Below are positions 54,963 to 63,743 of a DNA stretch of 64,000 nt, piece by piece. A program made the position numbers and the translations under genes. Below the pieces are notes generated by a model that saw only the letters and a program-made list of their open reading frames with translations, was not told where the DNA came from and did no database searches. The stretch comes from Ferrimicrobium sp. (GTDB lineage: Bacteria; Actinomycetota; Acidimicrobiia; Acidimicrobiales; Acidimicrobiaceae): assembly GCF_027364955.1 (NCBI RefSeq), contig NZ_DAHXOI010000003.1:62001-126000 (forward strand), read 5' to 3'. Each line of letters starts with the position of its first letter. The stretch's first letter is position 1.

Positions 54963-55835
54963 TCATAGCGGACCTACAGCTCTTTCCTGCGAAGGCGATT
55001 CCGCCACGCATGGGTCTTCAGCTGGACCTTCGCTAGCTCGGTACTTCGCAGCGAGTGGCTGGGTGGTTTTGGCACTAATGATGAAACCGGTATGCCCCAC
55101 CATCTTTTGCTCTGGTCGTACTACATCGCCGTTGACGACCCAACTCCGTTCAAGAATCTCCTTGACCGAGTCGACGATCAGTGCGTTGGAACGCACCGCT
55201 CGTACTACCTCTTGCACCTGATTGATATTCGTGACGTAGATGACGACCCTGCCATCATTGCTCAGCAACGGACGCACCCGAGGAATCACTGTCCATGGAT
55301 CGAGAAGGTCGAGTACCACGCGGTCAAAGACACCGTCTAACGCCACCTCGAGCACATCGCCATGCACCACCGTAAGGTTCGTACTGAGTTCTGGTGGGAG
55401 GAAGCTTTCCACATTTTTACGCCCACGGTTGGCGAAGTCCTCTCGTTTCTCAACCGTCACTACCCTGGCCCCATAGCGCAGCAGCCCCATCGTCAATGCC
55501 CCAGATCCAAACCCTGCCTCGAGTATGCGTAGACCCGGCTGCAGTGACAGCTCGCCAAGCATGGCTGCAATGTCCTTGGGGTAGATGATCTGCGCACCTC
55601 TTGGCATCTCCAGGACGATATCGGTAAAGGAGGGTGCGTACACCACGAAGGTAGAACCCGAACCTGTCAACACCGTTGAACCAGAGGCGACTCCGATGAT
55701 ACTGTCGTGGGTAAGCAGCCCGCGATGTGTATTGGCGCTAGCTCCAGCCTCCAAACGCAACAACAGTCGCCGATCCTTTGGGTCGACGACCAACACAAAT
55801 GATCCCTCCTGGAAAACTTGCGAGAGAGAGCTCAC
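54963..55835 (-). CDS. trmI: tRNA (adenine-58-N1)-methyltransferase TrmI
   Basis: Methyltransferase of 290 residues. An N-terminal beta domain (FVLVVDPKDRRLLLRL) precedes the Rossmann domain with the SAM motif LEAGFGSGALT and the later VVLDLLDPW. It methylates A58 in the T loop of tRNAs as a tetramer. The GTG start overlaps the upstream small gene as GTGA. It lies near arc, as in M. tuberculosis (trmI close to mpa). A non-conserved tail of about 30 residues ends it. Confidence 0.92.
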   Translation of the reverse strand: MSSLSQVFQEGSFVLVVDPKDRRLLLRLEAGASANTHRGLLTHDSIIGVASGSTVLTGSGSTFVVYAPSFTDIVLEMPRGAQIIYPKDIAAMLGELSLQPGLRILEAGFGSGALTMGLLRYGARVVTVEKREDFANRGRKNVESFLPPELSTNLTVVHGDVLEVALDGVFDRVVLDLLDPWTVIPRVRPLLSNDGRVVIYVTNINQVQEVVRAVRSNALIVDSVKEILERSWVVNGDVVRPEQKMVGHTGFIISAKTTQPLAAKYRASEGPAEDPCVAESPSQERAVGPL

Positions 55836-56080
55836 GTCCTCGAACGCTGTTTCGCGCTGATCAGGTATGATACCCCTTCATCAAGGCGCAAGGTCGCCTT
55901 TTGATGCGGCGCAAGAAAGCGACGACTGAGCCGACCCTTCGTAAGGCTCAGTAGGACATAGACAGCAAAGCCTCCAGCCACCACCCATCGATTACGGGAG
56001 TACTCAAAAACTCTTCGCAGAGCCCGAACCATCAGAACAGAGGGTCGAAGCGACGCTAGAACATCTCCTCGTCTTGCCAA
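55832..56080 (-). CDS. Small single-span membrane protein, unknown
   Basis: Protein of 82 residues with one membrane segment (WVVAGGFAVYVLLSLT) in a very basic setting. The TTG start was chosen because AAGGAG lies 6 bases upstream; longer and shorter readings lack such a site. It overlaps trmI by 4 bp (GTGA) and follows another small membrane gene by 10 bp. Function is unknown. Confidence 0.6.
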   Translation of the reverse strand: MARRGDVLASLRPSVLMVRALRRVFEYSRNRWVVAGGFAVYVLLSLTKGRLSRRFLAPHQKATLRLDEGVSYLISAKQRSRT

Positions 56081-56090
56081 GTTTTTCTCC

Positions 56091-56294
56091 TTACAGGCGC
56101 GTAATCTCGATGACCGATGTTTTATTTCGGCCCCGACGATAGCCGACCACGAAGGCGACAAACACCAGCAACCCAGCGGCGATACCTACGAAACCTGGAA
56201 ACGCTGGACGCAATGCATTCAGGGAACCGTTCGCTGCCTTTTGCACACCGCGGAAGGAGTCCTCAACATCGCTCAGACGAATCTTATCCGCCAT
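56091..56294 (-). CDS. Small single-span membrane protein, unknown
   Basis: Protein of 67 residues: an N-terminal soluble helix (IRLSDVEDSFRGVQKAA), one membrane segment (FVGIAAGLLVFVAFVVGY) and a basic cytoplasmic end RRGRNK. An ATG was chosen with AGGAAAG 7-8 bases upstream; a GTG two codons earlier overlaps the upstream stop as GTGA. It is the middle gene of a three-gene set ahead of trmI. Confidence 0.65.
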   Translation of the reverse strand: MADKIRLSDVEDSFRGVQKAANGSLNALRPAFPGFVGIAAGLLVFVAFVVGYRRGRNKTSVIEITRL

Positions 56295-56296
56295 CG

Positions 56297-56593
56297 TCAC
56301 TTTCCTCGCTTTCCGATTCGCTTCAGTGTCAGTGCAAGCACAACGACAACGACCACCAGCGTAATGAGGTAAGGGAGCCAGTCCAGATGACCCTGGAAGG
56401 TGGTACCAGTCTCATCCTGGAGCAATCGAAGCAAGCCCAACGCCACGAGAACGAACCCAAAAGCTGTGAGGATCGAGGCAATCACACCCCAGACGAGAAG
56501 GCCACCGAGTCGCTTGGCAGGGTCAATCGTCTCTTGCTTTACATACTGTAGCGACGTTGAGACTGCTGACTTCAAATCATCTCGTTGACTCAC
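56297..56593 (-). CDS. Holin-X-like membrane protein (DUF1469/phage holin family)
   Basis: Protein of 98 residues with two long membrane segments at about 30-58 and 70-90 and polar ends. It matches the actinobacterial putative holin-X pattern, which is a chromosomal family and not evidence of a prophage. It heads the small-membrane-protein operon that runs into trmI and is divergent from pgl. Function is unknown. Confidence 0.65.
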   Translation of the reverse strand: MSQRDDLKSAVSTSLQYVKQETIDPAKRLGGLLVWGVIASILTAFGFVLVALGLLRLLQDETGTTFQGHLDWLPYLITLVVVVVVLALTLKRIGKRGK

Positions 56594-56768
56594 GTCAAAA
56601 GCCTCCCCATCGCATCAAAAATCTGTTGGCCCACACCAGAATAGCAGCGCCATCACTCCCCAACCTCATCTTCGCGTTCGAAACTCTCTCTCCAGCGGAC
56701 GGGGAGAACGGGCTAGAATCGAGTAGCAAAGAGGAACGTCGCAAGCTCTGCGGACAGAAAGGAGTACT

Positions 56769-57503
56769 GTGACACAATTCCACTATGAGATCACCGAGGA
56801 TGTACCGGGGCTCTTCGGTACCCGTATCAACGAGCATCTCACCCAAGAGGGACTCTTATTACTATCGGGCGGCCACACCATTATGGAGCTCCTCGAACCG
56901 CTGAAGGAGTCACTCAGCGCCCGTAATGGAGACCCACTCGCGATCGGCCAAGTGGATGAGCGACTCGTCCCCGCCGATGACGATCGGTCGAACTGGCTAC
57001 ACATATCGAATGGGCTGGAAGGCCTTGATTACATGAAGTTGCCCATGATCCAATGCCACACCCCCACCGAAAAACAGCTCCTCTCCGATTGTGATTCACC
57101 CGACACGGCGACACGAGATGCGAGAACGGCACTGGCGAAAGGGTATGCAAAGCGCTACGAGTTCTTACTCAGCGAGTATCAGCCCTGGTCAGTGGTCCAC
57201 CTTGGGCTAGGGTCCGATGGTCACACCGCCTCACTCTTTCCCAACTCCGAGGCTCTTGGCAACTGCCACACACTCGTGACGGCCAACCGAGATCCATCGA
57301 ATACCAATCCGATCGAACGGATCACCCTCACATTCCCCGCCCTCAATCGGTTTGCCTTCCGGATCATCGTCGCAACCGGACCGGAGAAGGCCGCTATCGT
57401 TGAACGCGCCATCAATGGAGACGGTCTTCCCATCCACTCGCTCGATCGCACCAACACTCTCTTGCTGCTCGATCCAGCCGCTGCCAGCGGGTTAACAACC
57501 TAA
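56769..57503 (+). CDS. pgl: 6-phosphogluconolactonase
   Basis: Enzyme of 244 residues in the glucosamine-6-phosphate isomerase/6PGL superfamily. LLLSGGHTIMELL binds phosphate, VDERLVP lies in the mid region and LGLGSDGHTASLFP is the 6PGL signature. It hydrolyses 6-phosphogluconolactone in the oxidative pentose phosphate route. AAAGGAG lies 4 bases before the GTG start. No zwf or gnd gene is beside it in the window. Confidence 0.9.
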   Translation: MTQFHYEITEDVPGLFGTRINEHLTQEGLLLLSGGHTIMELLEPLKESLSARNGDPLAIGQVDERLVPADDDRSNWLHISNGLEGLDYMKLPMIQCHTPTEKQLLSDCDSPDTATRDARTALAKGYAKRYEFLLSEYQPWSVVHLGLGSDGHTASLFPNSEALGNCHTLVTANRDPSNTNPIERITLTFPALNRFAFRIIVATGPEKAAIVERAINGDGLPIHSLDRTNTLLLLDPAAASGLTT

Positions 57504-57652
57504 CCACGCTGCGTCGCGCGCTCGGGGGCACTAGCACCAACAGATCTGTGCTCGAGGCAGCCACCAGGGGATGAACCCTAGCGCAAGGCGTCCATCCCTC
57601 TCGCAATGCATCAACTTCCAGCCTCGCACCTCTAGGGGCTAAGGTGGTTGTC

Positions 57653-59959
57653 ATGGAGATAAATCCCACCCGTTGGTCCACCGAAAAGCTACTCGCAGAA
57701 GCGAGCAACGTTCGCAACCAAATCTTTGGCACGCTGATCACTTATTCGCCGAAGGCGTTCTTTCCATTCACCATGTTGTGCCGCGACAGCTGCGGCTACT
57801 GCACTTTCGCGAAGGCTCCTGCTCGTCTCCAGCGAGCGTACATGACCACCGCCGAGGTCAGCGAACTTGCTCGTACCGCTCGTGAGTATGGAGCGATCGA
57901 AGCGCTCTTCACACTTGGAGAACGGCCAGAGGAACGCTATCCTCGTGCAAAGGCAGAACTCGCTGCCCTCGGCTTCGAATCGACGGTCGAATACCTTTCC
58001 ATCGCAGCAGCGCGTGCGATCGAGGAAGGACTCCTGCCTCATATCAACGCAGGTACGTTATCAACCGAAGAGCTCGCCCACCTGCGCCCAGTCTCGGCTT
58101 CAATGGGAATTATGGTGGAGTCGATCAACGATACCCTTGCGTGTCACCGGCTTGCACCAGACAAAGCGCCCGACCGGAGGCTCCAAACACTGCGCGACGC
58201 AGGGTCGCTAGGCATTGCGATGACGACTGGCCTGCTGATCGGTATCGGAGACTCAGAGGAGGACCGGCTTCGAGGACTCGACGAAATCCGCAAAATCGCT
58301 GAGAACTACGGCAACATTCAAGAGGTCATCATTCAAAACTTTGTGCCAAAGCCGGCAACACAGATGGCCCGGGTACCTCCACCATCTCGTGAAGAATACC
58401 TACGGTCCATCGCATTAGCTCGACTGCTACTCCCAGAAACAGTCAATCTGCAGGCACCGCCCAATCTTTCGGAGGATCCCAGTGAACTCCTAGGCGCAGG
58501 CATTAATGACCTCGGTGGTATCTCCCGCGTCACACCAGATCACGTGAATCCCGAAAAGCCATGGCCTGCCATCGACGACTTGACGACCGCACTTGAACGC
58601 CAGGGATTTGCGTTGGTGCCGCGTCTGCCGATCTATCCTACCTATCTACAGGAGCCTGCTCGGTGGATCGATGACGGGCTACTTCCAACCATTAACTACC
58701 ACCGTGACCAGCTTGGCTACGCCCGAGAGCACCTCTGGTTCTCTGGCGAACCATCAACCCTGCCGAGCCGGGTCTTCCCCGGTCGGCCCACAGGCACTCC
58801 ACCACCAGGTTGGCTGCAGGAGTTACGCGATGAACTCGATGCAGGCCATGAAGCACCAGTTGAACTGCTCACCATGGCCGGCTCCGCAAAGGGTTTTGAC
58901 GTCATGGGGGTGATAGAGCTCGCAGATGACCTGCGGCGAAAGACCGTGGGTGACACGGTGACCTACGTGGCGAACCGGAACATCAACTACACAAATATCT
59001 GCACCTTCAAGTGCCGGTTCTGCGCCTTCTCAAAAGGGCCGCTCTCTCTCAACCTGCGCGGGACCCCCTATCTGCTGAGCCTGGAGGAGATCCTCGCCAA
59101 GGTCGGAGATGCCCAAGAACACGGAGCAACTGAGGTCTGTCTGCAAGGAGGCATTCATCCGACCTTCGACGGTGAATATTATCTCAATGTTGCCCGCGCT
59201 ATCCACACTCACTTCCCTACCATTCATCTCCACGGATTTTCAGCCCTTGAGGTGTTCACCGGTGCACAAAGGCTCGGAGTGGAGCTTCGGGATTACCTGC
59301 GCGCCCTCAGGGATGCGGGCCTCAAGAGCCTGCCGGGGACGGCAGCGGAGATTCTCTACGATCCTGTGCGAGCCACCCTGTGTCCTGACAAGCTCACCAC
59401 TGCCGAGTGGCTAGAGGTGCATCGCACCGCACACGAGGTCGGCTTACGCTCCAATGTGACCATCATGTTCGGCAGTATCGAGGAGATAGGTGCGGTGATC
59501 GAACATCTCGACGTCACTCGAACCCTTGGACGCCAAACCCACGGTTTCACAGAATTTGTTCCACTGCCATTTGTCCACATGGCAACCCCGATCTACCGCC
59601 TCGGCAAAGCTCGGCGAGGCCCGACCCTACGCGAGACAGTGCTCGTCCATGCCTTGGGAAGAATTGCCTACCATGGCGTCATCGACAACATCCAGGTCAG
59701 TTGGGTCAAACTGGGAGTGCAAGGAGCGGCATTCCTGCTTGGCTGTGGAGCCAACGATCTCGGTGGAACCCTCATGGAAGAAAGTATCTCCCACGCTGCC
59801 GGTGCAACGCATGGCACCTCACTGACTCCTGAAGAGTTCGAAGCTGTCGCGCATGCCGCGGGTCGCACGCTCGTCCAGCGCACTACCTTTTACGAGCCGG
59901 TACCTACACGCATGCAGACCAGTCGTGGTATCGAGCAGGTTCAACAGGTGTCCCGGTGA
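57653..59959 (+). CDS. fbiC: FO synthase FbiC (CofG-CofH fusion)
   Basis: Radical-SAM fusion of 768 residues that makes the deazaflavin FO of coenzyme F420 from tyrosine and a ribityl pyrimidine. The CofG cluster is C43-x3-C47-x2-C50 in CRDSCGYCTF, and the CofH cluster is CTFKCRFCAF in the second half, each binding 4Fe-4S. The ATG with AAGGTGG 5 bases upstream was chosen; a GTG three codons earlier is possible. It overlaps the LOG-family gene by 4 bp (GTGA). The window's Fno-like reductase would use the product. Confidence 0.95.
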   Translation: MEINPTRWSTEKLLAEASNVRNQIFGTLITYSPKAFFPFTMLCRDSCGYCTFAKAPARLQRAYMTTAEVSELARTAREYGAIEALFTLGERPEERYPRAKAELAALGFESTVEYLSIAAARAIEEGLLPHINAGTLSTEELAHLRPVSASMGIMVESINDTLACHRLAPDKAPDRRLQTLRDAGSLGIAMTTGLLIGIGDSEEDRLRGLDEIRKIAENYGNIQEVIIQNFVPKPATQMARVPPPSREEYLRSIALARLLLPETVNLQAPPNLSEDPSELLGAGINDLGGISRVTPDHVNPEKPWPAIDDLTTALERQGFALVPRLPIYPTYLQEPARWIDDGLLPTINYHRDQLGYAREHLWFSGEPSTLPSRVFPGRPTGTPPPGWLQELRDELDAGHEAPVELLTMAGSAKGFDVMGVIELADDLRRKTVGDTVTYVANRNINYTNICTFKCRFCAFSKGPLSLNLRGTPYLLSLEEILAKVGDAQEHGATEVCLQGGIHPTFDGEYYLNVARAIHTHFPTIHLHGFSALEVFTGAQRLGVELRDYLRALRDAGLKSLPGTAAEILYDPVRATLCPDKLTTAEWLEVHRTAHEVGLRSNVTIMFGSIEEIGAVIEHLDVTRTLGRQTHGFTEFVPLPFVHMATPIYRLGKARRGPTLRETVLVHALGRIAYHGVIDNIQVSWVKLGVQGAAFLLGCGANDLGGTLMEESISHAAGATHGTSLTPEEFEAVAHAAGRTLVQRTTFYEPVPTRMQTSRGIEQVQQVSR

Positions 59960-60969
59960 CCGAACGAGAGAATCCGGCGTACCAACCGCCCCAGCAGCGC
60001 GCCGTCGACCTCAAAAATCCGAACCGTGATCTCAAACTCGCACTCGTCAACGAGCTGGAGACGACGTTGGTTGCCGATATGGACCGGCTCGACCTCAAGA
60101 TGATCACCTCGGCGATCAGAGAACTTCGTGAGGCCTTTACCACCTTTGCCCCCTACCGTAACCACCGCAAAGTGACAGTATTTGGATCTGCCAGGATCCA
60201 ACCTGGCGACCCACGTTATGTGCTCGCTCATGACCTCGGTGCCGCCTTTGCCCAGCGTGACTGGTTGGTAATCACTGGCGGTGGACCCGGCATTATGGAC
60301 GCCGCCACCTCCGGCGCTGGACCAACGCACGCCTTCGGTGTCAATATACGATTGCCGCATGAGCAAGAGGCGGCACCAGGCCTCGATGCGTCCGGCCATC
60401 TGATCGAGATGAAGTACTTTTTCACCCGCAAAGTCCTCATGATCAAAGAGTCTTCGGCGTTCGTATCCATGCCGGGTGGGCTCGGCACCCTCGATGAAAC
60501 CTTCGAATTGCTTACCCTGTTACAGACGGGCAAAGCCCAACTCTCCCCACTTGTCCTCCTTGAACCCGGTGGCGGCGATTACTTTGGTCCACTGTTAGCG
60601 TTTCTTGCAGACGTGCTTGAGCCCCAGGGGCTCGTCTCGGCTGCCGACTTAAATCTGTATCGCCGATGCTGGAGCGTCGAAGAGGCCGTTACGGAGGTGA
60701 CCACGTTCTATCACAACTACGACTCCGCTCGTATCGTTGGTAAACGGCTCATTCTCAGACTCGAACGGCTGCCACCAGCACCGTTGCTGAATGCACTCAA
60801 TCACGACTTTTCCGACATCCTGCGTTCTGGTACCATCGAAATTATTGAACCAACCGCATGGGAGATACGCGAAAATGATCGTCTCCGTCTCAAGCGCTTA
60901 GCCTTGGATTTCGACCAGCACTCCCTCGGGCGCCTACGCATGATGATCGATCGCCTCAACGAGGTTTAA
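59956..60969 (+). CDS. LOG-family protein (Rossmann-fold nucleotide-binding; TIGR00730 type)
   Basis: Protein of 337 residues. The LOG motif pair is GGGPGIMDAA and PGGLGTLDE, shared by phosphoribohydrolases that release bases from nucleoside monophosphates. It is longer than typical LOG proteins (about 190-250), with an N-terminal helical extension of about 70 residues and a C-terminal extension of about 100. AMP nucleosidase-like or (cytokinin) phosphoribohydrolase activity is the usual assignment. It is coupled to fbiC by a GTGA overlap; whether it relates to F420 is unknown. Confidence 0.82.
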   Translation: MTERENPAYQPPQQRAVDLKNPNRDLKLALVNELETTLVADMDRLDLKMITSAIRELREAFTTFAPYRNHRKVTVFGSARIQPGDPRYVLAHDLGAAFAQRDWLVITGGGPGIMDAATSGAGPTHAFGVNIRLPHEQEAAPGLDASGHLIEMKYFFTRKVLMIKESSAFVSMPGGLGTLDETFELLTLLQTGKAQLSPLVLLEPGGGDYFGPLLAFLADVLEPQGLVSAADLNLYRRCWSVEEAVTEVTTFYHNYDSARIVGKRLILRLERLPPAPLLNALNHDFSDILRSGTIEIIEPTAWEIRENDRLRLKRLALDFDQHSLGRLRMMIDRLNEV

Positions 60970-61095
60970 CGGCTCCCTCAGCGATGGCGATCAGCTCACC
61001 GACATCGATTGAGAGAACCCACACACCCCATTCTCTTCCCCAAGGATGACAAAGAATAGGAATCCCCTGATAGCCGTTAGCAACTCACCTTCTAA

Positions 61096-62563
61096 GCCAA
61101 TACCGTTAACTTAGTATCATTTCTATGCTATGCTGGGTCCTGGGAGGTACCGATGCCAAGACCCGGGTGGAGAAAACAGCCAGAGGATTCACGACTGACC
61201 GATCATCTCTCGATCGGGGTTCTTACCCGTACTTTCTCGAGAGAGCTCATTGATTCGATACTCAGTTCAACGGGTAAAGTCCAACAGCGCATCCGACTCC
61301 TTCCATCACGGGTGATGATCTATTACATCCTGGCCCTCTCGCTCTATCCCCAGGACTCCTACGAGGAGGTCATGCGTCACTTAAGCGAAGGACTCCGTTG
61401 GGCAGATCAGTTCAGGTCCTCTTGGAGTGTTCCCTCGAAGGTGGCGATCTTTAAGGCTCGCCTACGCTTGGGGGCTGAACCCATGAAGCGACTCTACGAG
61501 GCAGTTGCAAAGCCTCTGGCAGTACCTGGCGATGCGGGTGCCTTCTATCGGGGGTTCCGCCTTGTTGCGATCGATGGAACGAGCCTGAGCGTCGCTGATT
61601 CTGCCGAGAACCTCGCTCATTTCTCAAAGCCCACCACTCCCCTTGGGGAGGCCGCCTATGCCAAGGCAAGAATCGTCGGTCTCCTAGAGTGTGGTACCCA
61701 TACGATCTTTGCGGCCGACGTTGGTCCCTATAGTACTGCTGAGCAGGTATTGGCCCAAGGTGTGATCGATCAGCTCAAACCAGGGATGCTCTGCCTTGGT
61801 GATCGTGGGTTCTTCTCCTATGATCTCTGGCAGCAAGTAGCTAGCACCGGTGCCCAAGTCTTGTGGCGAGCAAAGGTCAACTATCGTATTGAAACAGTCG
61901 CCGAACTCGAGGATGGTTCCTACCTCGGCAACGTCTATCACCACAAGGACAGGGCCAAGAGACATCCAATGATGGTGAGGGTCATCGAGTATCACATCAC
62001 CGAAGGTGAGGACCCTGATCTGTTCTACCGGCTCTTTTGCTCGATCACTGATCCCGAGATCGCACCCGCTCATGAGCTGGCCGCACTCTATGCAAAGCGT
62101 TGGGAGATCGAATCGGCCTTTGATGAACTAAAGACTCATCAGTTCGAGGCACGAAGGGTACTCCGGTCTCAGTCCCCAGAGCTTGTCTACCAGGAGATCT
62201 GGGGGATGTTAGCCCTGCACGTTGGCATCAGAGAGCTCATGTATGACGTCTCTGCATCCTCTAGGGGTGACCCGTTATCGCTCTCGTTTCTTGGATCTCT
62301 CCGGACGGCTCGCACCAGCGCGCTCATGAGTCCGGGTTTTTCCCCCAGAGGTCCTCGCTGAAGCCTTCAGGCGTGCGACCTGTCAGATACTTGAGCAGGT
62401 ACTACCAAAGCGACGCTTGCGCTCCAATCCCCGTGTCGTTCGAAAGCGTATGAGTCCCTATCCCACCAAGTATCCCAACCACTCCAACTGGCCTCAACCC
62501 TCGATGCCCGTCAAGGATCTCATCTATGTCATCGCGGCGGGTCCCTAAGTTAACGGTATTGGG
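61096..62563 (+). mobile_element. IS4-family insertion sequence, about 1.47 kb
   Basis: CCAATACCGTTAACTTAG (61097-61114) and its exact reverse complement (62545-62562) form 18-bp terminal inverted repeats. CTAA lies directly outside on both sides (61092-61095 and 62564-62567), a possible target duplication. One transposase gene fills the element, with its stop codon inside the right repeat. The ends are intact, but the transposase is frameshifted. Confidence 0.88.
61153..62548 (+). pseudogene. IS4-family transposase with a frameshift near its end
   Basis: DDE transposase. D141 (AIDGTSLSV), D217 (LGDRGFFSYD) and the YREK motif Y313-R316-E320-K327 are present. GGGAGGT lies just before the ATG. 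The first frame stops at 62361 after 402 codons, soon after a T5-C5 run (62337-62346). Removing one T joins it to a frame reading PPEVLAEAFRRATCQIL and ending VKDLIYVIAAGP at the inverted repeat. All catalytic residues precede the shift, so this may be a disabled gene, a sequencing error or frameshift expression. Confidence 0.85.
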
Positions 62564-62587
62564 CTAAAGGCGCGCACGCTCCTGGTG

Positions 62588-62608
62588 GCGTGCCAGCTCT
62601 TGGCACAC
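62588..62608 (-). terminator. Candidate hairpin after the glycosyltransferase gene
   Basis: GTGCCA (62590-62595) and TGGCAC (62601-62606) pair around a 5-base loop immediately past the stop codon of the leftward glycosyltransferase, with a few more flanking GC pairs possible. No T tract is seen. Confidence 0.4.
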
Positions 62609-62609
62609 G

Positions 62610-63743
62610 CTAGGCGAGGAAGGCAAGGTAGCGGTCGATGATCGGCTCCCAGCCCAGGTGCGTGGTGGCATAGTGTTTTCCATGTTGGCCGAGCGTCTGT
62701 GCGAGGGTTCTATCGGTCGCAATGAGCTCGATAGCGCTGAGCAGTTCAGGCGCCGTGCGAAATGCAATCCCGCCACCTGAGTGTTCGATCTGCTCCAGGA
62801 GAACCGGGTTATGGCCGTTGACGATGAGGGGGATGCCTGCCCCCATCGCCTCGATGGCGACGAGGGAGAAGGACTCATAGCGTGAGGCGATGACGACGGC
62901 GGATGCGTTGGCCAGCAAGGCGTCACGGTGGGCCTTCGAGACGACGCCGAGCGCCTCGACGTTGGGTGTAGGCTGCAAGGGGTCAACGAGGGGGCCGGCC
63001 ATGATGAGTCGCAACGTGGGCTGTGTCTGGCGATAGAGCTCAGTGAGTAGCCGGCTGCCTTTGTCGGCCTGTACACGCCCAAGTGCGAGAAGATAGGGCG
63101 TTGCGGGTAACGATAGGGAGGGGCCGGTGTCGGGGGTTGGTTCATCGAGTCCTAGGGGCAGCACGAGCTGGCGAGAGGCGCCAATCAAAAAGAGTCGATT
63201 GAGGAGATCCTGTTCGGAGCGTGTTTGGAAGACAATCCGACGTGCGCGGGGCACGAGTTCGGAATAGATTGAACTCGAGAGGATCGGCTCTGGGTGCGCG
63301 GCAGGGTGGAGCACGGATCGGGCGGGTTTCCAACGCAGAGCTTGGAGGTTCGGCCAGTAAAGGAGGGGATAGCTGATCACCCGATCAGGGTCGAGCCGAT
63401 CGAGGAGTGCTTCGAACCCATCGAGGAGCGGGCCTTGGTCCTCCAAGAACTGGTTAGCGCTGACGGCGTGCGGGTGTCGTCCGGTGGCGAGTGCGTTGGC
63501 GTAGATGGTGGAGAAGTTTGCGAGGCGAGGCTGGCATGGCCGAAGACGGTGGACAATCACCCCGTCCTCGACGACCGTTTCGGCCCGCAGTGTATCGTCC
63601 CACACTAAGGTCGTCGCGGTCGAGGTGATCACCTCCACGCGGTGGCCACGGCCAGCGATGCGGGTCGCGTAGGAGCGCACCGCCATCTCGGCGCCGCCGA
63701 CGATGTCGCGGCCATAGCGTGGGGTGACAAAGACGAGATGCAT
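62610..63743 (-). CDS. GT-B glycosyltransferase family 4
   Basis: Glycosyltransferase of 377 residues. The N-terminal domain opens VFVTPRYGRDIVGGAEMAVR (quoted within family form), with the glycine loop DIVGGAE; the C-terminal domain has YLLALGRVQADKGSRLL and the E-x7-E region ESFSLVAIEAMGAG. It overlaps the upstream glycosyltransferase by one base (TGATG), so both belong to one operon extending out of the window. The acceptor is unknown; exopolysaccharide or cell-wall glycan is typical. The DNA here looks richer in GC than the core genes, a sign of possible transfer. Confidence 0.82.
   Translation of the reverse strand: MHLVFVTPRYGRDIVGGAEMAVRSYATRIAGRGHRVEVITSTATTLVWDDTLRAETVVEDGVIVHRLRPCQPRLANFSTIYANALATGRHPHAVSANQFLEDQGPLLDGFEALLDRLDPDRVISYPLLYWPNLQALRWKPARSVLHPAAHPEPILSSSIYSELVPRARRIVFQTRSEQDLLNRLFLIGASRQLVLPLGLDEPTPDTGPSLSLPATPYLLALGRVQADKGSRLLTELYRQTQPTLRLIMAGPLVDPLQPTPNVEALGVVSKAHRDALLANASAVVIASRYESFSLVAIEAMGAGIPLIVNGHNPVLLEQIEHSGGGIAFRTAPELLSAIELIATDRTLAQTLGQHGKHYATTHLGWEPIIDRYLAFLA

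Noticed and set aside
56297-56593. Prophage signal from a holin-like protein
   Set aside because: This holin-X family is chromosomal in many Actinobacteria and no other phage gene is near.
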